This document shows, in pieces, positions 7,535 to 14,571 of a stretch of 25,179 bases of DNA (its first letter is position 1; the number at the start of each line of letters is the position of its first letter). The notes beneath the pieces were generated by a model. That model made no database searches. It worked only from the letters and a program-made list of their open reading frames with translations, and was not told the origin of the DNA. Position numbers and translations under genes: made by a program. The stretch spans positions 1-25,179 of the forward strand of contig CABQAB010000001.1 of the NCBI GenBank assembly GCA_902461985.1, in the 5' to 3' direction. Source of the DNA: an uncultured Bacteroidales bacterium. Its GTDB lineage: Bacteria; Bacteroidota; Bacteroidia; Bacteroidales; UBA932.

Positions 7535-9178
7535 ATGTCAAAGAGTCTTCTCAAAATATCATTTATAATGCTTGCCGCTGGAGTTTTATGCTCCTGCGTG
7601 AAAAATGACATCCCCTATCCCCTCATTGTCCCGCACATCCTGAACATGGAGGTCGAGGGCGGCAAGGTTGAAATAGACCAGTCAAAATACATCGTTGACA
7701 TAGTCCTGGACGAGACCGTGGATTTGAAGAACGTGAACATCAAATCCTGCGAACTTGACAGGCAGGAGACCAGGATGTCCGAAGAAATAGTCGGAAGACA
7801 CAATCTTACGGCTCCCATGAAGGTCAAGCTGTCAATATATCAGGATTTCGAATGGACCATACGCGCCACCCGTCCGGTCGAACGCTATTTCACCGTGGAA
7901 AAGCAGATTGGAGCGTCTTTCATTGACGAGGTGAACCACAGGGTCGTGGTCGAAGTGAGCAACAAAGTGGACTTGACGGCGGTAAACGTGCGTTCTTGCA
8001 AACTCGGCCCTAAACAGGTGAGCACATATTCCCTTGATTTCAGCAAACCTCTGAGTTTCGCCGACTCGGACGGCCTGCCTGTCCCGAGGGAAGTTGAAGT
8101 GAAATATTTCGGCGACACTGAGGTCTGGAGACTCTTTGTGGAAAAATCAGACAGGAGCCTTTCCCTGAAGAACATAAATGTGTGGACTAAGGAAGTATAT
8201 CTTACGGCTGTCGGAATCGAGGGTGAAGACAATGGCTACAGATACAGAATCGTTGGCTCGGGAGATGACTGGACAACGGCTGAAAAATCACAGATTACCA
8301 GCAACGGAGGCGAATTCACGGCCCACCTGACAGGGCTCCGACCTGCTACGACTTACGAATTCTATCCGTATTCTGGCGATGAAATGGGTGACGCATCCAC
8401 TTTCACCACAGATCCTGAAAGGCAGTTCCCGAATCCAAGTTTTGACGTTGTCAGCAAAGTTACTGATGCCGACTATTACAAATGGTTCGACCCTATGTCC
8501 GCGTATGAGGACTGCCGCACCAAATGGTGGGCCTGCGGAAACGGAGAGGGCAAGGACGGAGTAGGAGGCACGGCTACTCTCGGAATCATACTGACCTACC
8601 CTGACGACGAGGATAAAATGGACGGCGAGCGTTCCGTGCGCTGCGAGTCAAAGAACTTCGCCGGCATTTTAGCCTGCGGAAACTTCTTCACGGGCAGTTT
8701 CGCACAGGTCATCGGCACTACGGGCGGCTCCGTGAACTACGGGCGTCCATGGGAAACCCGTCCGCACGCACTTAGGATATGGGCAAAATACAACTGCGGC
8801 AAAATTGACCTCATCAAGAACCTCCCTGTCGGGGAAACGGTGAACATAGGGGACAACGACCGCTGCGAAATCGCCGTATCGATAGGCAAGTGGGACTACC
8901 GCGAAATGGGCGGAGTGCCTGAATCGCCGGTTTATGTAAATACAACCAAAGGCATCTACTACACCTCTTCCTCAAAGGGAGTGATTGCCTTCGGCCATGT
9001 GGTGATGAACCAGTCTACTGACGGATGGCAGCTTTTGGAAATACCTCTGGAGTACAAGAGTCTCACGGAGCGTCCTACGCACATTATCATAACCTGTGCT
9101 TCGAGCTACCTCGGAGACTATCTCACAGGCTCGTCGCAGAGCAAGCTCTGGATTGACAAGGCAGAACTGGTCTATTGA
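7535..9178 (+). CDS. PCMD-domain lipoprotein with tandem N-terminal repeats
   Basis: A 547-residue predicted lipoprotein. I chose the ATG at 7535 rather than an in-frame TTG at 7508 because it gives an ideal lipoprotein signal (MSKSLLK start, lipobox LCSC, Cys21) and avoids overlap with the preceding gene. Residues of about 45-215 contain two related repeats (VDLKNVNIKSCELD and VDLTAVNVRSCKLG), each ending in a hydrophobic strand. An FN3-like domain (ending LRPATTYEFYPYSGDE) follows, then a PCMD domain from about residue 297. The PCMD domain is clearly homologous to that of the protein at 4045-5895: both carry MDG-RSV, GRP-TRP-ALR-WAKY and a PTHI-CASS-GDY-TG segment. The last codons form the left arm of a 19-bp hairpin. 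A surface glycan-binding or structural role is likely but unproven. Confidence 0.75.
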   Translation: MSKSLLKISFIMLAAGVLCSCVKNDIPYPLIVPHILNMEVEGGKVEIDQSKYIVDIVLDETVDLKNVNIKSCELDRQETRMSEEIVGRHNLTAPMKVKLSIYQDFEWTIRATRPVERYFTVEKQIGASFIDEVNHRVVVEVSNKVDLTAVNVRSCKLGPKQVSTYSLDFSKPLSFADSDGLPVPREVEVKYFGDTEVWRLFVEKSDRSLSLKNINVWTKEVYLTAVGIEGEDNGYRYRIVGSGDDWTTAEKSQITSNGGEFTAHLTGLRPATTYEFYPYSGDEMGDASTFTTDPERQFPNPSFDVVSKVTDADYYKWFDPMSAYEDCRTKWWACGNGEGKDGVGGTATLGIILTYPDDEDKMDGERSVRCESKNFAGILACGNFFTGSFAQVIGTTGGSVNYGRPWETRPHALRIWAKYNCGKIDLIKNLPVGETVNIGDNDRCEIAVSIGKWDYREMGGVPESPVYVNTTKGIYYTSSSKGVIAFGHVVMNQSTDGWQLLEIPLEYKSLTERPTHIIITCASSYLGDYLTGSSQSKLWIDKAELVY

Positions 9179-9195
9179 CCAGTTCTGCCTTGTCA
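9154..9195. terminator. 19-bp perfect hairpin spanning the stop codon, likely operon 3' end
   Basis: The left arm TGACAAGGCAGAACTGGTC (9154-9172), the loop TATT, and the exact reverse complement at 9177-9195 form a 19-bp stem. The left arm is still coding and the TGA stop (9176-9178) straddles loop and stem. There is no U-tract on either strand, so it may be a 3' stability hairpin or a bidirectional barrier between convergent genes, not a classical intrinsic terminator. Confidence 0.65.
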
Positions 9196-9335
9196 GGTCC
9201 TCCCAATCCTCAGTCAGCCATCAGGCTGACAGCTCCTTATAAGGAGCGCAGGGGACCAGATTCCCCTGACCCCTTGGGTCGCTCCGCTCCGGGTCTATTG
9301 ACCAGTTCTGCCTTGTCAGCTCCTTGTAAGGAGCG
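9169..9335. repeat. Nested direct repeats and palindromes between convergent genes
   Basis: A 28-bp sequence at 9169-9196 recurs exactly at 9292-9319. A 22-bp unit at 9227-9248 recurs with two mismatches at 9314-9335, ending exactly at the clpB stop. The 22-bp unit contains the palindrome GCTCCTTATAAGGAGC (9232-9247; near-copy at 9319-9334). Between the copies are a hairpin at 9213-9230 (GTCAGCC, ATCA, GGCTGAC) and a folded block at 9243-9285. In that block GGAGCG pairs with CGCTCC around two inner hairpins (9249-9268 and 9269-9279). The whole looks like an intergenic palindromic repeat element. No gene is present. Confidence 0.6.
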
Positions 9336-11390
9336 TTATCTGACGGGGTCGATTACGACCTGACCGTCACGGACATTCACCTCGACAGTGGTCCCCTTAG
9401 TGACCGTACCTTCAAGGATGGCCTTGGCAATGAGGTTTATGAGTTCCCTCTGCATCAGCCTCTTGACAGGTCTTGCGCCATAGGCCGGATCGTAGCCTTC
9501 CGTAGTCATATAGGTCTCGAAAGCATCGGAGAACCTTATGCCCACACCGCTCTCGTCCAGTTTCTTCCTCAGCTGGTCCATCTGCAGATGGAGGATTTCC
9601 CTTATGTCGTCCCTGCTCAGCTGCTCGAAAGTGATGATTTCGTCAATCCTGTTGAGGAATTCCGGTCTCATCGTGGCTCTCAGCTGCTCCACAGTGGCAT
9701 TTGAAGTCATAATCAGAATAGTATTCTTGAAGTTCACTGTCCTGCCCTTGTTGTCGGTAAGCCTGCCGTCGTCCAGCACCTGAAGCAGAATGTTGAACAC
9801 ATCAGGATGGGCCTTCTCGATTTCATCCAGCAGAATGACAGAATACGGTTTCCTTCTCACGGCTTCCGTAAGCTGTCCGCCCTCATCATATCCCACATAT
9901 CCCGGAGGCGCACCTACAAGCCGGCTGACTGAGTGCCTTTCCTGATATTCGGACATGTCGATTCGCGTAATCATGTTCTCGTCATTGAAGAGGAACTCCG
10001 CAAGGGTCTTCGCAAGTTCGGTCTTGCCCACTCCAGTCGAACCGAGAAACATGAACGAACCTATAGGCCTTTTCTCGTTCTGCAGTCCGGCACGGGAGCG
10101 TCTGACGGCATCCGACACGGCCGCAATGGCCTTGTTCTGCCCCAAGACCCTCTTGTGCAGTTCGCTTTCCATCCTCAGCAGCTTGTCCCTTTCGCTTTCG
10201 AGCATCCTGTTCACAGGTATACCCGTCCACCTCGCGACAATCTCGGCGATGTCGGCAGGAGTGACCGCCTCGTTCAGAATAGGGTCCTTGATGGCGTTTT
10301 TCTTCGCCGTGTTTTCCTCAACTCTCTTCTGGAGTTCAGCCATTTTGCCGTAACGGATTTCCGCCACTTTGCCGTAATCTCCGGCACGTTCCGCAGCGGC
10401 CGCCTTCACTTTCAGCTCCTCGATTTCCGATTTCGCTTTCTGGATTTCGGTAATTATGCCTTTTTCTTCGTCCCATTTCCTCTGGAGCACGTCATGCTTT
10501 GCCTGAGCCTCCTTCAGTTCATCCTCGATTTTGTCAAGTTTGAGCGAAACGCCCTCGTGTTTCACCGCCTGCCTTTCTATCTGCAGCTGCTTGATACGGC
10601 TGTCGAGTTCGGCAATAGGTTCAGGCACGGAGTTCATCTCCAGACGCAGTTTGGATGCAGCCTCGTCCACAAGGTCGATGGCCTTGTCCGGAAGAAAACG
10701 GGAAGTGATGTACCTGTGAGACAGTTCCACGGCTGAAATAAGGGCGTCATCCTCGATTCTCACCTTGTGATGGTTCTCGTATTTCTCTTTCAGACCACGG
10801 AGTATGGATATGGACTCTGCCGGACTCGGCTCGTCCACCATCACCATCTGGAAGCGTCGCTCAAGGGCTTTGTCCGTCTCGAAATACTTCTGATACTCGT
10901 CCAAAGTAGTTGAACCTATAGTGCGCAGCTCACCCCTCGCCAATGCCGGTTTGAGGATATTTGAAGCATCCATGGCCCCGGAACTCCTTCCCGCGCCCAC
11001 AAGAGTGTGGATTTCATCGATGAAAAGTATGACCTCTCCCTCGCTGTCCACAACTTCCTTGACTATGGCCTTAAGCCTTTCCTCGAATTCACCCTGGTAC
11101 TTCGCGCCGGCTATCACCGCGCCCAGATCCAGAGAATAGATTATCCTGTTCTTAAGGTTCTCAGGGACGTTCCCGTCCACTATTTTCTGTGCGATACCCT
11201 CCGATATCGCCGTCTTGCCCACGCCCGGTTCTCCCACCAGGATAGGGTTGTTCTTGGTCCTCCTGCTCAGAATCTGGAGGACCCGTCGGATTTCGTCATC
11301 ACGGCCGATAACAGGATCAAGTTTGCCCTGTACCGCTCTCTCATTAAGATTGATGGCGAATTTCTGCAGGTTTTCGTACTTGTTTTCCAT
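9336..11390 (-). CDS. clpB: ClpB-type disaggregase lacking the N-terminal domain
   Basis: An AAA+ protein of the ClpB/Hsp104 family, which with the DnaK system extracts polypeptides from aggregates in the cytoplasm. With the start at 11390 it has 684 residues. D1 carries Walker A GEPGVGKT (53-60) and Walker [11 protein letters not shown] (about 121-130). A coiled middle domain spans about 250-390, which distinguishes ClpB from ClpA and ClpC. D2 has GSTGVGKT (450-457), [10 protein letters not shown] (about 518-527), sensor 1 TSN (562-564) and GARPVKR (638-644). The ATG at 11390 has a good Shine-Dalgarno (AAAGGAG) and is preferred to the in-frame ATG at 11420. Typical ClpB has about 860 residues; the roughly 150-residue N-terminal domain is absent. 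Only 10 residues separate TSN from RPEFLNRID, where E. coli ClpB has about 30. No proteolysis-type IGL/F loop was noted. Confidence 0.93.
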   Translation of the reverse strand: MENKYENLQKFAINLNERAVQGKLDPVIGRDDEIRRVLQILSRRTKNNPILVGEPGVGKTAISEGIAQKIVDGNVPENLKNRIIYSLDLGAVIAGAKYQGEFEERLKAIVKEVVDSEGEVILFIDEIHTLVGAGRSSGAMDASNILKPALARGELRTIGSTTLDEYQKYFETDKALERRFQMVMVDEPSPAESISILRGLKEKYENHHKVRIEDDALISAVELSHRYITSRFLPDKAIDLVDEAASKLRLEMNSVPEPIAELDSRIKQLQIERQAVKHEGVSLKLDKIEDELKEAQAKHDVLQRKWDEEKGIITEIQKAKSEIEELKVKAAAAERAGDYGKVAEIRYGKMAELQKRVEENTAKKNAIKDPILNEAVTPADIAEIVARWTGIPVNRMLESERDKLLRMESELHKRVLGQNKAIAAVSDAVRRSRAGLQNEKRPIGSFMFLGSTGVGKTELAKTLAEFLFNDENMITRIDMSEYQERHSVSRLVGAPPGYVGYDEGGQLTEAVRRKPYSVILLDEIEKAHPDVFNILLQVLDDGRLTDNKGRTVNFKNTILIMTSNATVEQLRATMRPEFLNRIDEIITFEQLSRDDIREILHLQMDQLRKKLDESGVGIRFSDAFETYMTTEGYDPAYGARPVKRLMQRELINLIAKAILEGTVTKGTTVEVNVRDGQVVIDPVR

Positions 11391-11423
11391 AATTTTGAAT
11401 CTCCTTTTCGTGTATTTCACACA

Positions 11424-11457
11424 TATAAAAATCGTCCGCTCCGGAGAGTGGACGATT
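11424..11457 (-). terminator. Hairpin with U-tract between secG and clpB
   Basis: On the minus strand an 8-bp stem AATCGTCC/GGACGATT (11457-11450 and 11437-11430) is followed by TTTTTATAT, the form of an intrinsic terminator. It would end the secG operon. Only about 20 bases lie between it and the clpB ribosome-binding site, too few for a full promoter. The hairpin therefore probably also lies in the clpB leader, either as an attenuator or as a partial terminator. Confidence 0.6.
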
Positions 11458-11494
11458 CACTGAGATTCAAATTATGTTCCTTTACGGAATCTGT

Positions 11495-11549
11495 CTGACA
11501 AAATGTCAGTACCTTGAAGACCTTTCGGCTGCGCTCAAGATGACAGACC
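11495..11549. repeat. Palindrome and repeat-like sequence upstream of clpB
   Basis: A perfect palindrome CTGACA-AAA-TGTCAG occupies 11495-11509. Next to it, read on the minus strand, TGTCATCTTGAGCGCAGCCG resembles a short GTCAT-CTGAGCG-AGCG type sequence that I recall as a dispersed intergenic repeat in many bacterial assemblies. It may be a repeat element, an operator for clpB, or both. No clear -33/-7 promoter could be read on the minus strand of this gap. Confidence 0.4.
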
Positions 11550-11551
11550 GC

Positions 11552-11881
11552 CTAATTGAGGCTGTCAGCAGGCTGGGCTTCAACGTCGCCGCTGAAATCA
11601 GGGGTAGCAGGGAGTTCAGTCTCGATCTGGTCCGTAATGCTTCCGCTCTGGTTGATGTGAGGAACGAAAGTAGTGATTACGGAAAGAACGAATATGAATG
11701 CTACAAGTCCCCATGTGATTTTTTCCAGAAGGTCGGTAGTCTGGCGGACACCGAAAGTCTGGTTGCCTGTCGTGAAATTGCTTGCAAGACCACCTTTGCT
11801 GTTCTGGAGAAGAACTACAACGGTAAGCAGAATACTTGCGAGAACTACCAGAATCGTAAGGATTATGAACAAAGCCTTCAT
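11552..11881 (-). CDS. secG: Protein translocase subunit SecG
   Basis: A 109-residue inner-membrane protein with two hydrophobic helices (about 3-24 and 55-73). These flank the conserved cytoplasmic loop with LLQNSKGGLASNF, the hallmark of SecG. SecG associates with SecYE and assists SecA-driven export of unfolded proteins. The C-terminal tail after VPHINQSGS is polar, acidic and poorly conserved, as is usual in Bacteroidetes. The ATG is 14 bases after the stop of the TPR protein gene, so it is the last gene of the activator-lptE-TPR-secG operon. A hairpin with a U-tract follows at 11424-11457. Confidence 0.92.
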   Translation of the reverse strand: MKALFIILTILVVLASILLTVVVLLQNSKGGLASNFTTGNQTFGVRQTTDLLEKITWGLVAFIFVLSVITTFVPHINQSGSITDQIETELPATPDFSGDVEAQPADSLN

Positions 11882-11895
11882 AGTTATTGTGTACT

Positions 11896-12534
11896 TTAAA
11901 TATTTTTCAGTTTTTCGATAAGGGATGCAAAGTAAGCACTTTTTTCCGGATATGCCAAAATTAGTTGCGAATATATTTTGATTGCCTGCTCATAATAGCC
12001 TTGTTCAGCGTAGATTAGTGCCAGAGTCTCGGTGTAGAAGCCCAAGTCCACGGCTTTCCCGCCATTTTCGGCTTCGGATTTATGGGCCCTGACGGCTTCG
12101 AGCAGTTTTCCGTCCCCTTCATCTCGGACATTCTCATAATCACTCTGCGAGAAATAGTCCCCGCCTGTGATTCTGACTTCCCTGTGATATGCGGGAAGAA
12201 TCTCTGCCGGACGTTCCTGAACTTTCCGGAGGCCGCCGGCTTCTCCGCCAGAAACAGATTCACCCGCCGGCAACTGATTCCCCGTCACATCGCCACGGAC
12301 ATTCCCGCCACCACTTGAAGCCGCGGAACGTGCGGCGTTTCTGAGCATCCTGCTGAATCCGCACCTGTCAGGAATATGCAATGCCGATTCCCGGAAAACC
12401 CTGCCCCTGCAGGCTTCCTCCCCGTTTTCCACTAACCTCAGACACAGTTCCCTGCGGGCTGCGGCGAACCACGGATATATATTCACGATGCCGGAAAGTT
12501 CATCGGCACCAAGTTTTTTCAAGTCAGTTTCCAT
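11896..12534 (-). CDS. Conserved Bacteroidetes protein with TPR-like C-terminus
   Basis: A 212-residue protein without a signal peptide or membrane segment. The N-terminus (DELSGIVNIYPWFAAARREL) is helical. The middle, about residues 65-130, is Gly- and Glu-rich and looks disordered. The last 50 residues (FYTETLALIYAEQGYYEQAI, then KIYSQLILAYPEKSAYFASL) form a recognisable TPR-like helix pair. Genes of this kind recur between lptE and secG in Bacteroidetes, and here the spacings are 15 and 14 bases, so it belongs to the same transcript. The TPR suggests a protein-protein adaptor, perhaps linked to envelope biogenesis. Its function is unknown. Confidence 0.7.
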   Translation of the reverse strand: METDLKKLGADELSGIVNIYPWFAAARRELCLRLVENGEEACRGRVFRESALHIPDRCGFSRMLRNAARSAASSGGGNVRGDVTGNQLPAGESVSGGEAGGLRKVQERPAEILPAYHREVRITGGDYFSQSDYENVRDEGDGKLLEAVRAHKSEAENGGKAVDLGFYTETLALIYAEQGYYEQAIKIYSQLILAYPEKSAYFASLIEKLKNI

Positions 12535-12549
12535 TTGAGCCGTCTCCGT

Positions 12550-13074
12550 CTACCAGTTCGCCACAGTGGCATTGAATATGTCTTCGCACAATTTATCGAG
12601 GATTCCGTCAGTTCCTGAAATGAGGTCGCTCTCCACTGCATCCAGCATCTGGTCGGCGGAGAAGTCGGCGTAGGCGGAGAAGGATTTCTCGAAATCGTCT
12701 TCAGGATATTTCCTGTTCGTGAAATATATTTTCACTGAAACCGTAAGCCTGTTCATCGCAGCCTGTTCGTTCGCCGAAATCGCAGTCGCCTTCACGTCAT
12801 ATCCCGTGATTTCCCCGGCAATCACCAGGTCGCCGTCGGAATCCACCTGCTCCAGTTTCGTAAGCTTGCGGAATTTGTCTTTCATGGCCTCGGTGATGTC
12901 GTTGGCCAGAGAAGGATTGACCCTCAATGCCTTGTATTCAAAATATTCTATGGTAACCGATTTCACGTCCGGCTGTATGGAAGTCCCGGTAAACGAATAT
13001 ATGCCGCAGGCGGTGGCACACATAGCCGTAGCGGTGACTGCCGCGGCCAAAAGTATCTTTCTCAAATGAATCAT
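12550..13074 (-). CDS. lptE: LptE-family outer-membrane lipoprotein
   Basis: A 174-residue predicted lipoprotein. The signal ends in MCATACGIYSFTGTSI; the Cys followed by GIYSF-G-SI is typical of Bacteroidetes LptE. LptE plugs the LptD barrel and helps insert lipopolysaccharide into the outer leaflet. The mature part alternates strands and helices (VKSVTIEYFEYKA, ANDITEAMKDKFRK, GDLVIAGEITGYDVKA, DFEKSFSAYADF), as expected for the family. The ATG overlaps the stop of the upstream sigma-54-type activator by four bases (ATGA), so translation is coupled. lptD is not in the window. Confidence 0.85.
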   Translation of the reverse strand: MIHLRKILLAAAVTATAMCATACGIYSFTGTSIQPDVKSVTIEYFEYKALRVNPSLANDITEAMKDKFRKLTKLEQVDSDGDLVIAGEITGYDVKATAISANEQAAMNRLTVSVKIYFTNRKYPEDDFEKSFSAYADFSADQMLDAVESDLISGTDGILDKLCEDIFNATVANW

Positions 13075-14306
13075 AGATCCAGTGTTTTTATTTTCCTGTA
13101 TAAAGTCCTCTCCGATATGCCTAATTCGGCTGCGGCTGCCTTCTTGTTTCCGTTGTGGCTTTTCAGTACCTTTATTATAAGTTCGGTACTCATCTTCTTC
13201 AAAGAGGTCGAATCCTCATGAGTGTCGGAAATATCCTGCTCCTCCGGTTCCATGTCGCCGCCCTCGATGTCGGCACGTTCCCACTTGACAGGACTTTCGT
13301 CTGCCGTCACGGTCCCCTGGTGCGGACTGCCGATGACAGGCACCCCCACGCCTTTTCCGCGCATAATGGTCTCCTTAAGATAGTCCACGTCCTGCCTCAG
13401 CTGGTAGATTGCCCGTATGATTGCCTCCCTTTCAGCCGGATTCTCAAAGGTCTCGCCCGCACCGGCCACCGTAGCAGGCAGCAGATTCTCGTCCTGTTTC
13501 GGAAGGTACTGCCTGAGCGTCAAGGCATCGACCTCGAATCTGTCCGTCCTTCCGCGCTGTCTGGAAGCCTCTATCGCCGAAACCGTCTCGGCCACGTTCT
13601 TCAGCTGGCGGATATTGCCAGGCCAGCGGTATTGGCGCAACATTATTGAAGCGTCTTCCGTAAGCACGACTTTCGGGATTCCGTAGCGGTCGGCGAAATC
13701 CGATGCGAATTTCCTGAACAGCAGGTTTATGTCGTTGCCCCTGTCCCTGAGGGCCGGCATCATGATTGTCACCGCATTCAGACGGTAGAAGAGGTCTTCG
13801 CGGAATTTGCCTTTCGAGACCGCGTGGATAAGATTGACATTGGTGGCCGCAACCACCCGGACATCGGTTTTCAGCACCTTTGACGAGCCTACACGTATGA
13901 ATTCGCCGGACTGCAGGACCCTGAGCAGCTTGGCCTGGGTGGGCAGCGGAAGTTCACCTATCTCGTCGAGGAAGAGCGTGCCTCCGTCAGCCTCCTCGAA
14001 ATATCCCTTACGGGTGTCAATCGCGCCTGTAAACGAACCTTTCTCGTGTCCGAAAAGTTCGGAATCCACGGTACCTTCAGGTATCGCGCCGCAGTTTACG
14101 GCAAAATACTTCCCCGTCCTGCGGCGGCTGTTCTGATGTATGATTCTCGGCAGATTCTCCTTTCCCACACCGCTCTCCCCCGAGATGAGGACGGTGATGT
14201 CGGTGGGAGCGACTGCCACTGCTATTTCCAATGCCCTGTTCAAAGCGGGGTCGTTGCCCACTATGTCGTATTTGTTCTTGAGCGATTGAAGTTCGTTTGC
14301 GTTCAT
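13071..14306 (-). CDS. Sigma-54-dependent transcriptional activator without receiver domain
   Basis: A 411-residue bacterial enhancer-binding protein. The AAA+ domain starts almost at the N-terminus: Walker A GESGVGKE (43-50), the sigma-54-contacting loop GSFTGA (90-95, a Ser variant of GAFTGA), and Walker B GGTLFLDEIGELP (about 108-120). A variable linker (about 270-370) leads to a Fis-type helix-turn-helix at the C-terminus (KKAAAAELGISERTLYRKIK). It remodels RpoN-RNA polymerase using ATP to open promoters. No receiver, GAF or PAS sensory domain precedes the AAA+ domain, so it may be constitutively active or controlled by abundance or a partner. It is the first gene of the lptE-secG operon. 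A good ribosome-binding site (AGGAGAA) precedes the ATG. Its targets cannot be read here. Confidence 0.92.
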   Translation of the reverse strand: MNANELQSLKNKYDIVGNDPALNRALEIAVAVAPTDITVLISGESGVGKENLPRIIHQNSRRRTGKYFAVNCGAIPEGTVDSELFGHEKGSFTGAIDTRKGYFEEADGGTLFLDEIGELPLPTQAKLLRVLQSGEFIRVGSSKVLKTDVRVVAATNVNLIHAVSKGKFREDLFYRLNAVTIMMPALRDRGNDINLLFRKFASDFADRYGIPKVVLTEDASIMLRQYRWPGNIRQLKNVAETVSAIEASRQRGRTDRFEVDALTLRQYLPKQDENLLPATVAGAGETFENPAEREAIIRAIYQLRQDVDYLKETIMRGKGVGVPVIGSPHQGTVTADESPVKWERADIEGGDMEPEEQDISDTHEDSTSLKKMSTELIIKVLKSHNGNKKAAAAELGISERTLYRKIKTLDL

Positions 14307-14326
14307 ATACTTTCTCCTAAACCGTA

Positions 14327-14334
14327 CAAATTTA
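14327..14334 (-). promoter_or_regulatory. Possible -7 box for the activator-lptE operon
   Basis: Read on the minus strand, TAAATTTG fits TAnnTTTG. It lies 20 bases upstream of the activator ATG (14306), which would give a very short leader containing the AGGAGAA ribosome-binding site. No TTG or TTTG is found at the expected -33 distance, so support is partial. Confidence 0.4.
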
Positions 14335-14453
14335 AGGAATCTTCAAAGAATAACCTGCATCATCCCTGAAAATCTTTCCGGTCCACACCTTGTACAGGAC
14401 ACCGCAGATACAACCGGGGCGGGAAAAACGCAATTTGAAAGCTGGTTGCGCAT

Positions 14454-14521
14454 TATTTTTGTAGCGGATGCAAATCTGTCCGCCGCTTATTGCCTTTTAC
14501 TGGTAATTTTGATTATCTTTG
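14454..14521 (+). promoter_or_regulatory. Promoter region of the OmpA-like lipoprotein gene
   Basis: The best match is TTG at 14490-14492, a 21-base spacer, and TATCTTTG at 14514-14521, with transcription starting near 14528 and a leader of about 45 bases. A second -7-like box, TATTTTTG (14454-14461), lies upstream; its nearest TTTG (14434-14437) is only 16 bases away, so it is weaker. A small hairpin, GCGGA/TCCGC (14464-14483), sits between the two. The rest of the 265-base divergent gap holds nothing else recognised. Confidence 0.65.
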
Positions 14522-14571
14522 CAGGGTAAAGCGTCAGTACGACAATTTATAAACCATATTAAATATCATTA

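Noticed and set aside
9933..10736. A 267-residue open frame on the + strand
   Set aside because: It lies wholly antisense to clpB and has the composition of a shadow frame. No domain is recognisable.
11007..11498. A 163-residue + strand open frame crossing the clpB start
   Set aside because: It is antisense to clpB and its leader, and reads as reverse-complement of conserved AAA+ coding sequence.
13155..13649. A 164-residue + strand open frame
   Set aside because: It is antisense to the sigma-54 activator, whose coding frame is certain from its motifs.
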